Below, one piece after another: positions 25,858 through 34,549 of a stretch of 52,393 nt of DNA. The notes under the pieces were generated by a model. The model searched no databases and was not told where the DNA came from. It worked only from the letters and a program-made list of their open reading frames with translations. A program made the translations under genes and the position numbers. This stretch comes from an uncultured Prevotella sp. (GTDB lineage: Bacteria; Bacteroidota; Bacteroidia; Bacteroidales; Bacteroidaceae), in contig CAMVAI010000011.1 of assembly GCA_947165435.1 (NCBI GenBank), positions 1 through 52,393 on the forward strand. Reading direction: 5' to 3'. Within the stretch, counting starts at the first letter, position 1. Every line of letters starts with the position of its first letter.

Positions 25858-26931
25858 ATGAAGAAAATGAATTATCTGATGCTGGCCGCAGCCATGATGG
25901 CAGGCCTCGCATCGTGTACCAACGAGAGTAACCCCACCCCGGGCAGCGGAGCCGTAGAGCCCGTGGCAGAAGAGCCGAGCCTCATCATCAAGGAAATCAA
26001 CGTAGGCGGCGGCTTCAAGACCACTGCCAACAAGTCGTACAGCTGGTGCAAGGGCATGATTGTCTATAACAACAGCGGCGTGCCGGCCATGATGAAGAAC
26101 CTGGCCATCGGCACCGTGCCCCCGAGCAATGCCCACGCCAACAACGGCAACTACGACGAGAACGGCAAGTTGGTGTATGAGAACGAAGACTGGATTCCCA
26201 TGATATACGGCATCTGGTACAACCCCAACACCGTCAGCATAGCCCCCTACTCCGACATGGTGTTAGCCATCAACGGTGCCATCGACCACACACAGCTTGC
26301 CCCCGAGGCCTTCGACCTGTCGGCTTCCACTGTGCAGGCCATGTACGACCCCGAGAGCGGGTATAACAACGCTAACGCCTATCCCCAGCCCGCTGCCGGC
26401 ATTCCCGCCACTAACTACTGGAAGGCTGCCGCCTTCGGACTGGGCAACGCTTGGGCCGTCAGCGTGATGTGCCCCACGCTGGTACTGTTCCAGATTCCCG
26501 AGGGTGTCGATTTCGCTGCCTACTGCAAAGACGCTGCCAACTGCTACTATGACGGTGGCAAGGAGACGGCAGCCAACTACTGCGTGAAGATTCCCAAGGC
26601 TTGGGTGATTGATGCCGTCGAGACCTACCGCACCACGATGGTGGCCGACAGCAAGAAGCGCATCTCCAGCGACCTTGACGCCGGCTATGCCTTGTACAAC
26701 TCGAACAAGCTGTACTCGGCCTATCGCAACGTGAACAAGCAGGCTACCGAGGCCATTGCCGACAATGCCGGCAAACTGGTGTACAACTACGACCAGGCTG
26801 TAGAGGGCACGCAGGATGCCAGCGGCATCGACGCTGCTGCCTCTATCAAGAACGGCGCAAAGATTGTCTATATGGACACCAACAACTCCACCGCCGACTT
26901 CCACCTGCGCAAGGCATGGTCGCTGAAGTAA
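25858..26931 (+). CDS. DUF4876-like lipoprotein, single copy
   Basis: ATG 25858 gives 357 residues with a lipobox (M-A-G-L-A-S-C, Cys20). From about residue 40 the sequence matches the C-terminal two-thirds of the protein at 33179: I-I-K-E-I-N-V-G-G, I-V-Y-N-N-S-G, N-G-N-Y-D-E-N-G-K-L-V-Y-E, M-Y-D-P-E-S-G-Y, F-G-L-G-N-A-W and the end Y-M-D-T-N-N-S-T-A-D-F-H. That family is, to my recollection, DUF4876, often next to TonB receptors. This copy lacks the N-terminal Ig-like domain. It is probably coregulated with the operon at 30170. Function is unknown; a surface ligand-binding role is likely. Confidence 0.82.
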   Translation: MKKMNYLMLAAAMMAGLASCTNESNPTPGSGAVEPVAEEPSLIIKEINVGGGFKTTANKSYSWCKGMIVYNNSGVPAMMKNLAIGTVPPSNAHANNGNYDENGKLVYENEDWIPMIYGIWYNPNTVSIAPYSDMVLAINGAIDHTQLAPEAFDLSASTVQAMYDPESGYNNANAYPQPAAGIPATNYWKAAAFGLGNAWAVSVMCPTLVLFQIPEGVDFAAYCKDAANCYYDGGKETAANYCVKIPKAWVIDAVETYRTTMVADSKKRISSDLDAGYALYNSNKLYSAYRNVNKQATEAIADNAGKLVYNYDQAVEGTQDASGIDAAASIKNGAKIVYMDTNNSTADFHLRKAWSLK

Positions 26932-26973
26932 GCAACGATACCTATCTCACAAAAAAACATAAACGTAACACAC

Positions 26974-27014
26974 GTCAGGCCAAAGGGAACGATCCTCTTG
27001 GCCTGACTCTTTTA
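26974..27014 (+). terminator. Rho-independent terminator of the DUF4876-like gene
   Basis: A 10-bp perfect stem (GTCAGGCCAA, 26974-26983, with 26998-27007) is followed by TCTTTTATC. Confidence 0.85.
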
Positions 27015-27094
27015 TCAAGAAAATTTCCGGAAGTCCAACGGTGTTGCCATGCATGCATAACAATCCATCACATAAAAAATTTTTTTTACGGAAA

Positions 27095-27542
27095 TTGCTG
27101 CCACTCTGCCACCAATCCTCCGAAGCCTCTGTGTTTCAAGCATATCCCGGTGGTGGCAGCAAGGTGGGAGGTGGCAGCAAAGCCCCAACAGCCCCACCCC
27201 CAACCCCTCCCCGAAAGGGAGGGGAGCGGCTGCGCGCAGGGGGTGGCAACAAGGCGTGAAGTGGCAGCTACAATCCGTAGTGACTGCAAATGACTCCCCA
27301 AACCTATTCACCACTGCGAAAACAGCGTTTTCTTGCGTAGAAAACGGTGTTTTCCTGCGTAGAAAACGGCATCTCCCTGCCTGGCAGCACACTCACTGCG
27401 CGCAGCTACTCCCCTCCCTTTCGGGGAGGGGTTGGGGGTGGGGCTGGTGGGGCTTTGCTGCCACCTCCCACCTTGCTGCCACCACCTCTGCTTCCCCTTT
27501 GTACAAAGGGTTTCTGCGGTGCTGGTGGCAGAGTGGCAGCAA
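27095..27542. repeat. 448-bp MITE-like element with 20-bp perfect terminal inverted repeats
   Basis: Bases 27095-27114 (TTGCTGCCACTCTGCCACCA) are the exact reverse complement of 27523-27542. Further inside, about 27150-27245 and 27397-27487 are imperfect inverted copies, including CCCCTCCCCGAAAGGGAGGGG-type palindromes. The centre holds two hairpins of the form CGTTTTC-7 nt-GAAAACG (27326-27346, 27348-27368). T/A-rich tracts lie just outside both ends. No credible coding frame is seen. A non-autonomous mobile element or a strongly folded RNA is possible. The remaining intergenic DNA to either side holds only the terminators listed. Confidence 0.75.
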
Positions 27543-27610
27543 AAACAGAAAAAAAAATCACCTTACAGGTCGAACTTTTTTATCGACCCCTAAAATTTTA
27601 TATCTAAGGT

Positions 27611-27647
27611 AACAAAAAAAGCCCACCGGCATTGCTGCTGATGGGCT
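27611..27647 (-). terminator. terminator of the small membrane protein operon
   Basis: On the minus strand AGCCCA (27642-27647) pairs with TGGGCT (27620-27625) around a 16-base loop, followed by TTTTTTGTT. Confidence 0.75.
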
Positions 27648-27685
27648 GCGGTAGAATAGTTCTTTTAAAATGATGATGACAGAAG

Positions 27686-27793
27686 TCATCGTGCTAAACG
27701 TGCTTTACGCTGACGGCGCTCATAGATAATAAGGACTACCAGTGCCACGGCGGCAACTGCGCTGACTGCCATATAGAAATGTGTGAGTAACAT
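27686..27793 (-). CDS. 35-aa single-span membrane peptide
   Basis: From ATG 27793 the frame reads M-L-L-T-H-F-Y, a hydrophobic span (M-A-V-S-A-V-A-A-V-A-L-V-V-L-I-I-Y) and a very basic tail E-R-R-Q-R-K-A-R-L-A-R. The positive-inside rule predicts a cytoplasmic C-terminus. It lies 14 bp after the small membrane protein at 27808 and just before a terminator, so the two form an operon. A hydrophobic span and basic tail are unlikely by chance, but the family is unknown. Small toxins and regulators of membrane complexes have this shape. Confidence 0.6.
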   Translation of the reverse strand: MLLTHFYMAVSAVAAVALVVLIIYERRQRKARLAR

Positions 27794-27807
27794 AACCTTT
27801 TATTTTT

Positions 27808-28080
27808 TTATTTTTTGTTTCCTATCTTAATCAAAATCCATGCTACGCCAGTGAGCAGCACCGTGGTCAATACGCCCCAATAGAGCGTTTCTGGCTTGTA
27901 GTATCTTTGCTCAAGCAGTTCTGCGAGGATAGCACTTGCGTAGGTCATGCCCGCGAGCGAATAGAAGAACTTTCCCAGCTGTATCAGGTTGTCGTCCTTC
28001 TCTGTCGGCACCACCTCCGGCTGCTCCAGCTGGCGGTTGATGGTGGCTTGCGGCTTGCGCTTTTCTCTGCGGCTGCTCAT
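27808..28080 (-). CDS. 90-aa two-span membrane protein (possibly DUF6722)
   Basis: ATG 28080 is chosen because the promoter element lies between it and any longer start. The N-terminus is basic (MSSRREKRKPQ), then a charged linker, then two membrane spans at about 36-58 (K-F-F-Y-S-L-A-G-M-T-Y-A-S-A-I) and 67-88 (L-Y-W-G-V-L-T-T-V-L-L-T-G-V-A-W-I-L-I). It resembles small Bacteroides membrane proteins that I recall as DUF6722, but only weakly. Function is unknown. A palindromic site overlaps its promoter. Confidence 0.7.
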   Translation of the reverse strand: MSSRREKRKPQATINRQLEQPEVVPTEKDDNLIQLGKFFYSLAGMTYASAILAELLEQRYYKPETLYWGVLTTVLLTGVAWILIKIGNKK

Positions 28081-28101
28081 GTCGTTGTAGCATTTCGTTG
28101 G

Positions 28102-28128
28102 CAAAGATATGAAAATGTTTTCATATCT
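28102..28128 (-). promoter_or_regulatory. promoter overlapped by a perfect 24-bp palindrome (operator-like)
   Basis: The -7 element TATCTTTG (28102-28109 on the minus strand) is overlapped by AGATATGAAAA-TG-TTTTCATATCT (28105-28128), with perfect 11-bp arms. Its position from -7 upstream is where a dimeric repressor would act. Confidence 0.7.
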
Positions 28129-28233
28129 GAAAACCTTACTTTGATTATTTTTTATCTGGCTGTCGTTTTTTAACATTTCCCCACCTTGATGATATCAAAA
28201 CATCGCCGGGGAGCCGCCGCAGGTCGAAAACAA

Positions 28234-30015
28234 TTAGTTTGCCACCAGCCTCACGATGTCCGACACATCCACCCGGCCGTCGCCGTTCACGTCGGCAGCC
28301 TGGGCGTCGAATGTTGCCGGAGCCTTGCCCTGCATAGAGTCGGCAATCGCCAGAATGTCGTGCAGACTGACGATGCCGTCGCCATTGGCATCGCCCGCCA
28401 GGGGCATCGGGCGCACCGGCAGCTTGAAGGCACAGATGTTGGCCGCAAAGCTTGTACCCGTCTGCGCCACCTTCAGCGAGCCTCCCGTCAGGGCATTGTC
28501 GTTCGACTGCGAGCGCGTCAGGGTGAACAGCCGTCCCTGGCGGTCGCAGGCCATCGTGGTGCCGGCACCTGCGTTCTGTATCATGTCGTCCCAAGCGCTG
28601 ACAGGCACCGCGAGGTCGGCAGGGTTGAACCGATCGATATACAGACCACCGGCGGTGGCACGCTTGTTGGGATTGCTGCTCGACGACAGCACACCGGCAT
28701 AGCCTGCGGCATAGATGCTGCCGGCCTCGTCGGCCATCAATGCGAAATAGCCCGTCTGGAAGAGTGGCTTCAGATAGCCGTCGAGCAGGTCGCCGTTGTT
28801 CAGGTCAAACTGCAGCAGGGTGGCCACGCGGTTCATGTTCTCGCCGATTTCCAGCGTCTTGCCGCTCTTGGTGGTCAGGCTGAGCGAGCCCATTCCTGCC
28901 CACCACAGATGGCCGTTGGCAGCCATCAGCCGTGGGGTCTGTAGCGTAAACCCGCTCTTCTGGGCGGTGTATGCCTGTGCCCATTCGGCGGCAAGGTCAC
29001 TGCATTTCACGCTGGCCACGAAGGGTGTGGCATAGTCGTTGGCAAGGGTCATCGTTTGTCCGCCTATCGTCACCTGGCGCTTGTCGGCTGTCGGCACGAT
29101 ATATCCTGCTATGTAGAGCCGCCCCTGATGGTGGGTCATCGTGCTCAGATTCACCAGCGAGACATCACCCTCGGTCTGCAGGCAGTTCATGTAATAGCCC
29201 TCGCGGTCGAGCTTGATGACCGTCAGGTCGCCAGCCGTCGAGGTGCCGTCCCACCCCTCTACATGGCGGGGGGCTATGCGGACTGTCGAGCCGTCGCTGC
29301 GCTGCAGGGTCAGCTCGGTGGTCTGTCGGCAGCCCAAATAGAGATGGCCTGCGGCATCCTGCGTGAAGGCGTTCGGCCAGATGCCCTGCGCCGTGGCCTT
29401 CTTGGCCGTCGAACTGGTGGCGGCGGGCTGCGGGGCATGGTCGGCCACCACCTTGCGCAGCCATTGTATCTCGCCATCGTGGCTCACCTTCAGCACCACC
29501 GTCATATAGTAGCGGGGACTGTCGTCGGCCTCCAAGGCCCACTCCAGGCTCACCTGCCGACCCTTGGCATCAGTGAAGTAGGGGCTGTGCGTGGCTCCTT
29601 TCTCGACGTGCCGCAAACCGACGAAGGCTACCACACCGTCGGCGGTAGGCTGCACGAAGAGGCTGTTGCTCATGGCGTCGGCATCGCGGGTATAGACCGT
29701 CCACAGGGGCTGTCCGTCGCGCGACAGCTTGGAAAGATAGATGGCTCCCACGCTGGCGGTGGTGTTCGTGCCGCGATAGAGGCTGCCTGGTGCAAGGTTG
29801 TCGGCACCCAGCCGGATGTATTCCTCCTCGGTGCGGGTGTTGGCATTGCCGACGACATAGAGGCTGCCGTCGGTACCCAGGCAGAGGTCGCTGCCTGCCG
29901 TGAACTTGGCGGTCTCGACGGCCTTGCCCCACAGGGCGGTGGGTGCCTGAGCGTGCAAAGCCATCAGGGTCGTCAAGGCGAAGAAAAGGATAAAGAGTAT
30001 TCGTTTCATCTTCAT
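28234..30015 (-). CDS. secreted protein with C-terminal dockerin-like calcium repeats
   Basis: The 593-residue protein has a signal peptide (1-22, ending A-L-H-A-Q). The body (about 25-530) has repeated short beta segments such as G-S-L-Y-V-V-G-N, G-H-L-Y-L-G-C-R, G-R-L-Y-I-A-G and G-S-I-Y-A-A-G-Y, suggesting a beta-propeller like SBBP-type repeats. The C-terminus (about 538-593) has two F-hand loops, D-A-N-G-D-G-I-V-S-L-H-D and D-V-N-G-D-G-R-V-D-V-S-D, as in dockerins. No cohesin is seen in the window. The gene is divergent from the TonB receptor operon and may be regulated with it. Confidence 0.8.
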   Translation of the reverse strand: MKMKRILFILFFALTTLMALHAQAPTALWGKAVETAKFTAGSDLCLGTDGSLYVVGNANTRTEEEYIRLGADNLAPGSLYRGTNTTASVGAIYLSKLSRDGQPLWTVYTRDADAMSNSLFVQPTADGVVAFVGLRHVEKGATHSPYFTDAKGRQVSLEWALEADDSPRYYMTVVLKVSHDGEIQWLRKVVADHAPQPAATSSTAKKATAQGIWPNAFTQDAAGHLYLGCRQTTELTLQRSDGSTVRIAPRHVEGWDGTSTAGDLTVIKLDREGYYMNCLQTEGDVSLVNLSTMTHHQGRLYIAGYIVPTADKRQVTIGGQTMTLANDYATPFVASVKCSDLAAEWAQAYTAQKSGFTLQTPRLMAANGHLWWAGMGSLSLTTKSGKTLEIGENMNRVATLLQFDLNNGDLLDGYLKPLFQTGYFALMADEAGSIYAAGYAGVLSSSSNPNKRATAGGLYIDRFNPADLAVPVSAWDDMIQNAGAGTTMACDRQGRLFTLTRSQSNDNALTGGSLKVAQTGTSFAANICAFKLPVRPMPLAGDANGDGIVSLHDILAIADSMQGKAPATFDAQAADVNGDGRVDVSDIVRLVAN

Positions 30016-30038
30016 GTCGTTTAATGTTAAGTCGGTCG

Positions 30039-30046
30039 CAAAGTTA
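30039..30046 (-). promoter_or_regulatory. -7 element of the dockerin-like protein gene
   Basis: TAACTTTG on the minus strand, 23 bases before the ATG at 30015. Confidence 0.6.
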
Positions 30047-30094
30047 CGAAGAAAAAAAGGAATATCAAATACTTTTTCGGCATTTTTTGCGCCT

Positions 30095-30142
30095 ATACCT
30101 AAAAGTAGGTATTGCAGGGTTCAGCTTTTTTTCGTAATTTTG
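30095..30142 (+). promoter_or_regulatory. promoter of the TonB receptor operon with shared 13-bp element
   Basis: AGTAGGTATTGCA (30104-30116), 18 bases, then TAATTTTG (30135-30142), exactly as at 25753-25791. Here the element also completes a palindrome, ATACCTA-AAAG-TAGGTAT (30095-30112). Confidence 0.78.
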
Positions 30143-30169
30143 CACTCTCTAAACGAAACGAAATCGCAC

Positions 30170-33136
30170 ATGCACAAGAGAACATCCATACTCATGCTCC
30201 TGCTGACGGTCGTCATGGGCGCACTGGCACAAGGCGTCAGCGTGGCAGGCCGCGTGATAGACGAGAGCAGCCGCCGCCCCATCGAGTTTGCCTCGGTGCT
30301 GTTCAAGGAGAACGGCCACTGGGCCATCACCGACGGCGAGGGGCGCTTCAGCGTGAAGGACATGCCTACGGGCAAGGCCACGCTGACCGTCCAGTGTCTG
30401 GGCTATGCCACCCGCACCATGACCGTCAACGTGACGAAGGACATACCCCGTATGACTATCGCCTTGAAGCAGGAGAGTCTGAAGCTGGACGAGGTGACCA
30501 TCACCGCCAAGCGCAAGACCGACGAGGCGACCACCAGCTTCACCATCGACCGCACGGCATTGGACCAGCAGCAGATCGTGAACGTAGGCGACATAGCCAC
30601 CCTGCTGCCCGGCGGCAAGACGGTCAACCCCACGCTGATGAACGACAACCGCATGGCACTGCGCAGCGGCACGCAGGAGAAAGGCAACGCGTCGTTCGGC
30701 ACGGCGGTCGAAATAGACGGCATGCGACTGAGCAACAATGCCGCTGCCGACGAGACGGCGGGTGCCTCGACACGCACCATCAGCACGTCGAACATCGAGT
30801 CGGTAGAGGTGGTGACGGGCATCCCCTCGGTGGAGTACGGCGACCTGTCGAACGGCATCGTCAAGGTAAACACACGCAAGGGCAAGTCGCCATTCATCAT
30901 CGAAGGAAAAATCAACCAGCATACGCGGCAGATAGCCGTCAACAAGGGCTTCGACCTGGGCCACCGGCATGGTGTGCTGAACACGTCGTTCGAGCATGCC
31001 AACTCGTTTTCCAACTCGGCATCGCCCTACACGGCCTACCAGCGAAACATTCTGACGGTGAACTACATGAACGTCTTCATGCGCAACAGCATGCCACTGA
31101 CGCTGAACGCCGGCGTGACGGGCAACATCGGCGGATACAGCTCGGAAGCCGACCCTGACGAGGAGCTGGGCGACTATGTGAAGACGCGCGACAACGCCCT
31201 GCGGGCCCACTTCGACCTGAACTGGCTGCTGAACAAGCGGTGGATTACCAACCTGCAGCTGCGTGGCTCGCTGTCGTATGCCGACCAGCGCACGGAGAAC
31301 TACCAGCACAGCAGCAGCGCATCGACGCAGCCCTATATTCACGCCACGGAGGAGGGCTACAACATGTCGAGCACCTACGATGCCAATCCGCTGGCCGACA
31401 TCATACTGAGTCCCACGGGCTATTGGCATGTGCGCAGCTATCGCGACTCGAAACCGCTCAACTATGCCCTGCGACTGAAGGGCGACTGGTCGCACCGCTT
31501 CGGACGGGTGCTGAACCGGCTGATGGTGGGTGCCGAATGGACGGGCAGCAGCAACGGCGGGCGCGGCACGTACTACGAGGACATGCGCTATACGCCCACC
31601 TGGCGCGAATACCGCTACGACGAGCTGCCGGCGATGAACAACGTGGCACTGTACGCAGAGGAGAAGCTGAGCATTCCCACTGGCAAGCGTTCGACCTTCG
31701 AGCTGACGGCCGGCCTGCGCGACGACATCACGCTGATCAGCAATTCCGACTATGGCACGGTGAGCAGCCTGTCGCCGCGCTTCAACAGCCGTTACATCTT
31801 CTGGCAGAACCGCCGCACACGATGGGTGAGCGACTTGAGCATCCATGCCGGATGGGGCAAGAGCGTCAAGCTGCCTTCGTTCCAGGTGTTATACCCCAGT
31901 CCGGCTTATCGTGACGTGCTGGTGTTCAGTTCGCCGAGCACCACCGACAACACGTCGCACTATGCCTACTACACGCATCCCTCGACAGCACTGTACAACC
32001 CCGACCTGAAATGGCAGTACACCAACCAGACAGACGTCGGCATCGAACTCACCGTCAAGGGCACACGCATCGCCCTGTCGGCATTCCACCACCGCACGTT
32101 CAATCCCTATATGGCCACCCATGCCTATAGCCCGTTTGCCTATCAGTACACGTCGCCAGCAGCACTCGAAGGCATCGCCATACCCGCTGCCGACCGTACC
32201 TACAGCATCGACCGCGCCACCGGCACCGTGACCGTCGGTTCTGCCGACGGCACTGCCGCCCCCGTAGCCCTCGACGGTACCACGCGCCGCACCTACCTGA
32301 CCAACACGAAGTATGTCAATGCGTCGCCCACCGACCGCTACGGACTGGAGTGGACCATCGACTTCAAGCCCATCAAGCCCCTGCGCACCAGCATCCGGCT
32401 GGACGGCAACTACTATTATTATAAAGGTATAGACGATGTGCTCTTTGCCGACATTCCCCTGTCGAACGCCACCATGAGCGACGGGCAGCCCTATCAGTAT
32501 GTGGGCTACTACCGGGGCAGCAACACCACATCGGCCGGCAGTCTGGCCACGGCATCGGTGAGCAACGGGTCGGTATCGAAGCAACTGAGCCTGAACACCA
32601 CCATCACCACGCACATCCCCAAGATACGGCTCATCGTGTCGCTACGCATTGAGTGCTCGTTCTACAACTACCGCCGACCGCTCTGCGAACTGGACGGTGC
32701 GGCACGAGGCATCATGCTGGCCGACAAGGGCGACTTCACCGGCACGCCCTACGACGGCAGCGAGAACAGCTACGTGGCGCTCTACCCAGAATACTACTCG
32801 ACATGGCAGAACCCCGGCGAGCTGATACCCTTTGCCGAGCGGTTCCTGTGGGCTAAGGACAACGACCCCACGCTGTACAACGACCTGTCGAAACTGGTGC
32901 AGAAGAGCAACTATGCCTACGCCATGAACGCCGAACGGCTGAGCAGCTACTATTCGGCCAACTTCAGCGTGACCAAGGAGATTGGCAACCATGTGAGCAT
33001 CTCGTTCTATGCCAACAACTTCTTCAGCAACATGAAGACGGTACACTCCTCGCAGACCGGACTCGACACGTCGCTATTCGCCAGCAGCTATATCCCCAGT
33101 TTCTACTACGGACTGGCGCTGAAACTGAAACTGTAA
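30170..33136 (+). CDS. TonB-dependent receptor of the DUF4876 locus
   Basis: ATG 30170 begins a signal peptide (L-M-L-L-L-T-V-V-M-G-A-L-A-Q) and gives 988 residues; the upstream extension precedes the promoter. A carboxypeptidase-like domain (about 24-105, V-A-G-R-V-I-D-E-S-S-R-R-P-I-E-F-A) leads into a plug domain with V-E-I-D-G-M-R-L and I-E-S-V-E-V-V-T-G-I-P-S-V-E-Y-G-D-L-S-N-G. The barrel ends Y-I-P-S-F-Y-Y-G-L-A-L-K-L-K-L. The V-V-V-G-Y-G box typical of SusC is absent and there is no SusD nearby. This is a receptor of another class, perhaps for metal, cofactor or peptide; the ligand is unknown. Confidence 0.9.
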   Translation: MHKRTSILMLLLTVVMGALAQGVSVAGRVIDESSRRPIEFASVLFKENGHWAITDGEGRFSVKDMPTGKATLTVQCLGYATRTMTVNVTKDIPRMTIALKQESLKLDEVTITAKRKTDEATTSFTIDRTALDQQQIVNVGDIATLLPGGKTVNPTLMNDNRMALRSGTQEKGNASFGTAVEIDGMRLSNNAAADETAGASTRTISTSNIESVEVVTGIPSVEYGDLSNGIVKVNTRKGKSPFIIEGKINQHTRQIAVNKGFDLGHRHGVLNTSFEHANSFSNSASPYTAYQRNILTVNYMNVFMRNSMPLTLNAGVTGNIGGYSSEADPDEELGDYVKTRDNALRAHFDLNWLLNKRWITNLQLRGSLSYADQRTENYQHSSSASTQPYIHATEEGYNMSSTYDANPLADIILSPTGYWHVRSYRDSKPLNYALRLKGDWSHRFGRVLNRLMVGAEWTGSSNGGRGTYYEDMRYTPTWREYRYDELPAMNNVALYAEEKLSIPTGKRSTFELTAGLRDDITLISNSDYGTVSSLSPRFNSRYIFWQNRRTRWVSDLSIHAGWGKSVKLPSFQVLYPSPAYRDVLVFSSPSTTDNTSHYAYYTHPSTALYNPDLKWQYTNQTDVGIELTVKGTRIALSAFHHRTFNPYMATHAYSPFAYQYTSPAALEGIAIPAADRTYSIDRATGTVTVGSADGTAAPVALDGTTRRTYLTNTKYVNASPTDRYGLEWTIDFKPIKPLRTSIRLDGNYYYYKGIDDVLFADIPLSNATMSDGQPYQYVGYYRGSNTTSAGSLATASVSNGSVSKQLSLNTTITTHIPKIRLIVSLRIECSFYNYRRPLCELDGAARGIMLADKGDFTGTPYDGSENSYVALYPEYYSTWQNPGELIPFAERFLWAKDNDPTLYNDLSKLVQKSNYAYAMNAERLSSYYSANFSVTKEIGNHVSISFYANNFFSNMKTVHSSQTGLDTSLFASSYIPSFYYGLALKLKL

Positions 33137-33178
33137 GTAAAGTGATTATTTGTCAAATCATCATAGCAAAACAACATC

Positions 33179-34549
33179 ATGAAAAGAAAGAATGATAGCC
33201 ATATCCGATGGGCGACAAGATGGATGACAACCATCCTACCTGTGTACCTTTTCGCCCTTTTACCGCTGCTGGCCTCGTGCAGCGACGACATCTTCGACCA
33301 CAGCAAGGAAGGTGGGTCAACAGGCCAGGTGGTCATCAGTCTGGCCGACGTCGGCAGCGACCGGCTGGCAGGCTTTGAGGTGACGCTGCGCAACACTTCT
33401 ACCAACAGCATCTTCACCGCCGTCACCGACAACCAGGGCATGGCGCTCTTCACTGTGACGCCCGGCATCTACGAGGCCAGTGCCTCAAAGCGGCAAAGCG
33501 AGACAGGCATGGGCTATGCCTACGTGTTCAACGGTACGAGCGGACAAATCACCATCAGCAGCGGACAGACCACCATGACCAGCATCCGCATCAAGACGGC
33601 ACGTACCAGCCAGATCATCATCAAGGAGCTGTATAGTGGCGGCTGCATGAAGAACGACGGCACCACACAGTTTCAGTACGACAAGTGCGTCATTCTCTAC
33701 AACAACAGCAGCCAGCCGCTGTCGCTCAGCAACCTGTGCTTAGGGGCCGTGACACCGGCCAACGCACAGGCCACCAACAGAAACTATGACGACGACGGAA
33801 AACTGGTCTATGAGGCCGAGGGATTCATACCCGTGTGGAACGGCATCTGGTATTTCCCGCAGACGCTCGACATTGCGCCCTACCAGCAGGTGGTGGTCAA
33901 CATCCACGGAGCCATCGACAACACACAGACGGTCAGCCAGTCGGTGAACTATGCCAACAGCGACTACTACTGCATGTACGACCCAGAGAGCGGATACGTG
34001 AACACCAACTACTACCCCACCCCCTCTGACCTCATACCCTCCAGCCACTACCTGAAGGCCGTCGTCTTTGGCTTGGGCAACGCCTGGCCCTTCAGCGTGT
34101 CGTCGCCGGCAATGGTGCTTTTCCAGACCAAGGACATCGCGCCGCGCGACTATGCCAACAACACGGAGAACCTCTGGTACACGGGCAACGCCGTCAGTCA
34201 GGTGAATGCCTGCGTAAAGGTGCCCAACGAGTGGATTCTCGATGCCATCGAGGTTTATAGCAGTGCCTATGCCACCAGCAGCGTGAAGCGACTGACGGCC
34301 GACATCGATGCGGGCTATGTATGGCTGACCAATTTCCACGGCCACTCGCTCTATCGCAACATCGACAAGGCGGCCACCGAGGCACTGCCCGAGAACGAGG
34401 GGCGACTGGTTTACGACGACGGCAATGCCGACCCCTGCGGCATCGATGCCGAAGCGTCCATGAGCCGGGGGGCACACCTTATTTATAGTGACACGAACAA
34501 TTCGACCAACGATTTCCACGAACGACAGCAATGCTCACTCAGAAAATAG
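33179..34549 (+). CDS. DUF4876-like lipoprotein with N-terminal Ig-like domain
   Basis: The 456-residue protein has a lipobox (L-P-L-L-A-S-C, Cys34). Residues about 48-135 form an Ig-like or CarboxypepD-like domain (G-F-E-V-T-L-R-N-T-S ... T-V-T-P-G-I-Y-E-A-S-A). From 140 to the end it is paralogous to the protein at 25858. It lies 42 bp after the TonB receptor and overlaps the next gene by 19 bp, so the three genes form a unit. It is likely exposed at the surface beside the receptor, perhaps as a ligand-capture partner. Confidence 0.85.
   Translation: MKRKNDSHIRWATRWMTTILPVYLFALLPLLASCSDDIFDHSKEGGSTGQVVISLADVGSDRLAGFEVTLRNTSTNSIFTAVTDNQGMALFTVTPGIYEASASKRQSETGMGYAYVFNGTSGQITISSGQTTMTSIRIKTARTSQIIIKELYSGGCMKNDGTTQFQYDKCVILYNNSSQPLSLSNLCLGAVTPANAQATNRNYDDDGKLVYEAEGFIPVWNGIWYFPQTLDIAPYQQVVVNIHGAIDNTQTVSQSVNYANSDYYCMYDPESGYVNTNYYPTPSDLIPSSHYLKAVVFGLGNAWPFSVSSPAMVLFQTKDIAPRDYANNTENLWYTGNAVSQVNACVKVPNEWILDAIEVYSSAYATSSVKRLTADIDAGYVWLTNFHGHSLYRNIDKAATEALPENEGRLVYDDGNADPCGIDAEASMSRGAHLIYSDTNNSTNDFHERQQCSLRK

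Noticed and set aside
27041..27612. Pro- and Gly-rich frames in the 27-kb gap
   Set aside because: They are readings of the inverted-repeat element in several frames and strands with no start signals.
30149..31846. 565-codon frame antisense to the TonB receptor gene
   Set aside because: Shadow of the receptor, rich in Arg, Val and His, with no domain seen.
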